From the NCBI GenBank assembly GCA_951812755.1, contig OX638329.1, positions 4,162,522 to 4,226,521 on the forward strand: a stretch of DNA of 64,000 bases. Direction: 5' to 3'. Under the pieces are notes generated by a model that was given only the letters and a program-made list of their open reading frames with translations, was not told the origin of the DNA and ran no database searches. The stretch is from an uncultured Latescibacterota bacterium (GTDB lineage: Bacteria; Latescibacterota; UBA2968). A program made the position numbers and the translations under genes. Positions 60,689 through 64,000 of the stretch are shown here, piece after piece (positions within the stretch are counted from its first letter, which is position 1; every line of letters starts with the position of its first letter).

Positions 60689-61531
60689 ATGACGAATGAG
60701 CAGTCGCTGGCAAAGCGGCGGGAGTTGGTCGAGTCGGGTTACACCATCGTACCTGGTGTCATGGATAAGGATCTGCTGGACAGGCTCAGGACCTGGTCCG
60801 ACCGCATCTTCGAACGCGTGACAGTTCCCCACAAGATCCGGTACCAGGGCAGCGATATCTTCGTCAGAACGGAACGCCGATGGCAAGAGGGAACGCCGAT
60901 AGCCGAGAATCGGTTTCCCGATCCGATCGCCGAGGAGATCATTGATCAGCCTGCGCAACTCGAAGCATGCCGACAAATTGGGCTCGAGAATCTCGTAGCG
61001 GACGATACCGTGATCATCCTGTCCAAGCCCGGATACGGTCCACCCCTCTACTGGCATCAGGACTTCATGAAATGGCAGAGCCCCGAGGCCGCAACGCCCT
61101 GGCCGATACGCATCTTTTTATCCTACTACCTGACGGACACCACGCGCGAGAATGGATGCCTGCGCATGATCCCCGGCAGCCATCGGAAACGCCACGAACT
61201 GCACGACATTCTGCCCAAGGCTCACGGATCCGAGATTCAGGCGATCGGCGACCTGTCTCATCCCGCGTTCGCAGACTACCCCGATGCAGTAGATGTTCCC
61301 TTAAACGCAGGAGATCTGATCATCGCAGACGCGCGCGTCCTCCACGGCGCGTGGCCCAACCAGACAGCTGAACGCCGAACTCTGCTCCTTGCCTGGCACG
61401 ACGTCTTTTCCTTTCCCGATCCGCCCAGTTGGTGGGATGGTGACATACCCGAGGCAATTCGGGATGCGGAACCCTCGATCAAATACGAGAAATCCCACGA
61501 ATTCAGAACACCCTCGCACTACCTCACCTGA
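60689..61531 (+). CDS. PhyH-family Fe(II)/2-oxoglutarate dioxygenase
   Basis: 280 residues. Iron site WHQDFM (His123, Asp125), distal His219 in VLHGAWPN, 2-oxoglutarate Arg in ERRTLLL (229/230), and the core LRMIPGSHRKRH. GAAAGGATT before the ATG. No signal peptide. The gene is GC-rich and stands alone between fragments, with its own promoter. Like the other PhyH proteins its substrate is unknown; it differs clearly from them in sequence, so it was not made by recent duplication. Confidence 0.9.
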   Translation: MTNEQSLAKRRELVESGYTIVPGVMDKDLLDRLRTWSDRIFERVTVPHKIRYQGSDIFVRTERRWQEGTPIAENRFPDPIAEEIIDQPAQLEACRQIGLENLVADDTVIILSKPGYGPPLYWHQDFMKWQSPEAATPWPIRIFLSYYLTDTTRENGCLRMIPGSHRKRHELHDILPKAHGSEIQAIGDLSHPAFADYPDAVDVPLNAGDLIIADARVLHGAWPNQTAERRTLLLAWHDVFSFPDPPSWWDGDIPEAIRDAEPSIKYEKSHEFRTPSHYLT

Positions 61532-61570
61532 CGCTTCACTATCCTGAGCTCAGAAATTCCGCATTTTGGG

Positions 61571-61766
61571 ATACAATAGGGAGAGACCTCATGGCATACG
61601 TCATACTTATCGGAGAAGGGGATGCATCCGACGCGCTTTAATCAACCTGGATCAAGGTCGCGGGATGTCTGGGGATCGAGACATGCGGCGAGCAACTACT
61701 GACGGTGTTTATCCATCCGACCATAAACCGATTCAGGTCGAATTTCAGATCCTTGACCATTAACTA
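61571..61766 (+). repeat. 196-base repeat, copy 2
   Basis: Second copy of 56346-56541, ending DGVYPSDHKPIQVEFQILDH then stop; here the SDH of the phosphatase/nuclease motif is intact where copy 1 has SEH. It joins the tail of the DUF4432 gene directly. Confidence 0.8.
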
Positions 61767-61799
61767 AGGTCGAGCGGGGCTTGACCGGGTAAGGCCGCT
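61767..61799 (+). repeat. Copied end of the DUF4432 gene
   Basis: AGGTCGAGCGGGGCTTGACC and the following GGGTAAGGCCGCTC match 57635-57668 with one change (VERGLTR/G stop). It shows that the reductase behind it came with a DUF4432 gene in front. Confidence 0.85.
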
Positions 61800-61837
61800 C
61801 CAACCACATCCTGCACCACTTGACACGGAGGAATATT

Positions 61838-62770
61838 ATGCAGTATAGAACACTTGGGAAAACTGGGTGGAATGTGAGCGCTGTCTCCATGGGATGCTGG
61901 GGCATCGGCGGACAGTGGGGGCCGGTTGAAGAAAAGCAGGCCCTCGACACCATCAACGCAGCTCTCGATGCGGGCGTTAATCTGTTTGACACCGCAGATG
62001 GCTACGGTTGTGGTCAGAGTGAAATCTACACAGGCAGAGCGCTCAAAAGTAAGCGCTCTGAGGTCTATATCGCGACAAAGGCTGGCAACTGGGGACGCCG
62101 CCAGGAAGATCCTCTCGGGTACAAGACGATATACAGCATCATCAATTGCTGTCACGCAAGCCTTTACCGTCTCGATACAGACTATATCGACCTGTATCAA
62201 TGTCACATCGGAACCCCGGAACATCCCGAGATCTTTGTCGAAGCCTTTGAGTTGCTCAAGAAAGAAGGAAAGATCCGTCACTACGCGATATCCACCAACG
62301 ACCTGGATTCGCTCAAAGCGCTCAACTCAGAGGGCGCATGTGCATCGTGTCAGATCAACTACTCGCTCCTTAACCGGAGCCCTGAAAAGGACATCCTCCC
62401 CTACTGCCTGGACAACAATATCGGGGTATTATTGCGAGGACCAATCGCTCAGGGTCTTTTGGCGGATAAATTTACCGCAGATACAATATTCGACGATTCG
62501 GTTCGAGATCACTGGAATCCAGGGGAAAGTCAACGCGAGGCTTTCCTCGCCAGACTCGACGAGGTCGCAGCGATTCGCGAGTTAGTACCTGAAGGCATGA
62601 ACATGGTCGATTTCGCGCTCAAATTCACCCTCGCCAATCCCGCCGTCACCTGTCCCATTCCCGGAATGAAAACGCCCGAGCAGGCAAAACAGAACGCTGC
62701 CGCTGTCGACGGCGAACTCGATAGAGCCACCCTGGACAAGATAGACGCGATCTGCCCGCCCGGAAAATAA
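61838..62770 (+). CDS. Aldo/keto reductase family protein
   Basis: 310 residues from the ATG with GGAGGAAT six bases upstream. Catalytic tetrad Asp51, Tyr56 (FDTADGYGCGQ), Lys81 (IATKAGNW) and His123 (LYQCHIGTPEH). Barrel end VDFALKFTLANPAVTCPIPG binds the cofactor phosphate region. Close to sugar- and general-stress reductases that act on aldoses or keto-sugars. Its last third is duplicated at 57670. Probably the last gene of this region before the efflux gene. Confidence 0.9.
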   Translation: MQYRTLGKTGWNVSAVSMGCWGIGGQWGPVEEKQALDTINAALDAGVNLFDTADGYGCGQSEIYTGRALKSKRSEVYIATKAGNWGRRQEDPLGYKTIYSIINCCHASLYRLDTDYIDLYQCHIGTPEHPEIFVEAFELLKKEGKIRHYAISTNDLDSLKALNSEGACASCQINYSLLNRSPEKDILPYCLDNNIGVLLRGPIAQGLLADKFTADTIFDDSVRDHWNPGESQREAFLARLDEVAAIRELVPEGMNMVDFALKFTLANPAVTCPIPGMKTPEQAKQNAAAVDGELDRATLDKIDAICPPGK

Positions 62771-62898
62771 TTGGCAAATAAGTAAGTGGTTACTTGATCC
62801 CATAATTCTATTTGGTTATTATATTGTGGGGTTTACATTACAGGCTGTCATTTTGTATTGAAACGGATGTTTTTGGTCATTTGGGAATTATCTTACGC

Positions 62899-64000
62899 AT
62901 GCTATATGTTCGCTCATTTCTTTTGATCTGGCTCGCGTTTGTTTTTGGGTGTTCGCCCAGGTCTGCAAATCTTACCCTTCCTTTTGAACCTCCCAAAGCT
63001 TTTTCCAGTCATGCCTCACATGCGCTTTCTGAACAGTGGTGGACCGCTTTTGGAGATGCGAGTATGGACAGCCTGATCAATCGCGCATTGCAGTCCAATT
63101 TCAATTTGGAGACGGCGTGGCATCGGTTGCGAAGTGCACAGGCTGTTGTGGATCGCGAAGGGGCTGGCCGGTTTCCAACGCTGGAAGTATCCGGGCGCGG
63201 TGAGGTTCAACGTCCAGATTCTGGAAATGATGCACAGATCCGTTTGGGCATCACGTCTGAATACGAAATAGATCTGTGGGGGCGGATTCGTTCGGGTGTG
63301 GATGCCGCGCGTTATCGAATGCAGGCGACTGAGGCGGATTATCAGACTGCTGCATTGTCGCTTTCTGCAGAGGTCGTGCGTACTTATTTTCAGTTGATGG
63401 AAGCACAAAATCAGCACGAACTTTTTGAGCATCAGATTGAGACCAATCAGCAAGTGCTGAGTCTGATCCGAGCGCGTTTTGGCAGTGGGCAGATTCGCAG
63501 TGTGGATATTTTGCGACAAAGGCAATTGCTCGAATCCACACGCGAACAAAAAATCGCGACAGAATCCAGAATTGAGGTGTTAGAACACCAACTCGCTGTT
63601 TTGTCGGGTCATGCCCCTCAGGATGGAATTGCCTATACGCATCGCGCTTTGCCAGATCTGCCACCTCTGCCGGATACGGGCTTGCCTGTTGAGTTGATTC
63701 AGCGACGTCCAGATGTCAAAAGGGCTTATAACCTGCTGCTGGCGGCGGATCGCGATGTGGCGGTTGCTATCAGCAATCGGTATCCGCGTTTGAGCCTGAC
63801 AGCATTGGCATCGGGTGATGACCGCGGTGGTCTGTTTAAAGATTGGGTGGGCAATCTGATAGGCAATCTTTTGCTGCCTGTTATCGATGGTGGTGAACGG
63901 GGGGCAGAAATCAAGCGCAATAAAGCCAACAAAAGCGCGCAACTTTCGGCTTATGGGCAGACGGTTTTGACGGCATTTGCCGAAGTGGAAAATGCATTGG
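62899..64000 (+). CDS. Outer-membrane efflux lipoprotein (TolC/OprM-like), cut by window edge
   Basis: 367 residues are visible, open at the end. The signal ends with a lipobox (LAFVFGC, Cys18), so the protein is lipid-anchored. Family features are EQWWTAFGDASMDSLINRAL, coiled-coil helices (LETAWHRLRSAQAVVDREG, YRMQATEADYQTAALSLSAE), RLGITSEYEIDLWGRIRSG, VDILRQRQLLEST and LIQRRPDVKRAYNLLLAADR. This is the outer-membrane channel of a tripartite RND/MFP exporter, whose other genes should follow outside the window. It does not belong to the glycan region and seems to mark its right border; the 128-base gap before it has no clear terminator. Confidence 0.9.
   Translation, partial: MLYVRSFLLIWLAFVFGCSPRSANLTLPFEPPKAFSSHASHALSEQWWTAFGDASMDSLINRALQSNFNLETAWHRLRSAQAVVDREGAGRFPTLEVSGRGEVQRPDSGNDAQIRLGITSEYEIDLWGRIRSGVDAARYRMQATEADYQTAALSLSAEVVRTYFQLMEAQNQHELFEHQIETNQQVLSLIRARFGSGQIRSVDILRQRQLLESTREQKIATESRIEVLEHQLAVLSGHAPQDGIAYTHRALPDLPPLPDTGLPVELIQRRPDVKRAYNLLLAADRDVAVAISNRYPRLSLTALASGDDRGGLFKDWVGNLIGNLLLPVIDGGERGAEIKRNKANKSAQLSAYGQTVLTAFAEVENAL

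Noticed and set aside
62770-62898. Terminator after the last reductase
   Set aside because: AAGTAA-GTGG-TTACTT can pair, but the stem is weak and no T run follows.
1-64000. CRISPR array, transposase, integrase, rRNA or complete tRNA genes
   Set aside because: I looked for spaced direct repeats, DDE or tyrosine-recombinase motifs and cloverleafs; only the tRNA-Val 3' half was found.

Overview
The window is a densely packed, mostly plus-strand stretch from a bacterium with a large sulfated-polysaccharide diet. It carries thirteen full-length sulfatases of the formylglycine (FGly) type plus fragments of three more. It also carries six intact phytanoyl-CoA-dioxygenase-like (PhyH) Fe/2-oxoglutarate oxygenases, a seventh fused to a lyase, and scattered PhyH fragments. 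With these come polysaccharide lyases, secreted glycan-active enzymes, aldo/keto reductases, alpha/beta hydrolases and an L-rhamnose mutarotase. There is no SusC/SusD pair, which argues against Bacteroidetes. The mix of sulfatase and PhyH expansion resembles marine or sponge-associated candidate phyla (Poribacteria, Latescibacterota) or the Planctomycetes/Kiritimatiellota. This lineage guess is from gene content only.

Layout. 1-7.1 kb: hydrolase end, DegT/AHBA-type aminotransferase, PHP-type metallohydrolase, an unrecognised gene, a sulfatase and an alpha/beta hydrolase, tightly spaced like one operon. 7.1-10.3 kb: scars (sulfatase motif piece, an internally deleted lyase-PhyH copy, a rhamnose-mutarotase tail), a beta-propeller lyase-like gene, a broken nucleotidyltransferase and a clear terminator. 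10.3-13.7 kb: two PhyH genes and a minus-strand sulfatase. 13.8-24 kb: a carbohydrate block with PL4-type rhamnogalacturonan lyase, two heparinase-like paralogues, an alginate-lyase/PhyH fusion, rhamnose mutarotase and a jelly-roll protein. 24-32 kb: five sulfatase genes (one internally deleted) with a PhyH. 32-35.3 kb: a string of gene pieces including a hydrolase/agarase-like chimera. 35.3-46.7 kb: (alpha/alpha)-barrel enzyme, three sulfatases, PhyH, a truncated LacI-type DNA-binding domain, an agarase-like/GH10 fusion, a sulfatase pseudogene and an aldo/keto reductase. 46.8 kb: the 3' half of a tRNA-Val. 47-56 kb: PhyH, four sulfatases, aldo/keto reductase, TIM-barrel isomerase. 56-62.8 kb: DUF4432, RidA-like, CocE-like hydrolase, PhyH and aldo/keto reductase, interleaved with duplicated fragments. 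The window ends inside an outer-membrane efflux lipoprotein.

How the genes may work together (inference): lyases and glycosidases cut a sulfated, rhamnose- and uronate-containing polysaccharide such as an ulvan-like or rhamnogalacturonan-like glycan. Sulfatases strip sulfate, rhamnose mutarotase feeds released rhamnose into catabolism, and PhyH enzymes with aldo/keto reductases may oxidise and reduce modified sugars. No FGly-generating enzyme, transporter or central sugar pathway is visible here.

The striking feature is the number of duplicated gene pieces. Starts with their ribosome binding sites recur in front of different genes, and several genes exist both complete and as a copy reduced to N-terminus plus C-terminus, yet I see no transposase, integrase or CRISPR array.
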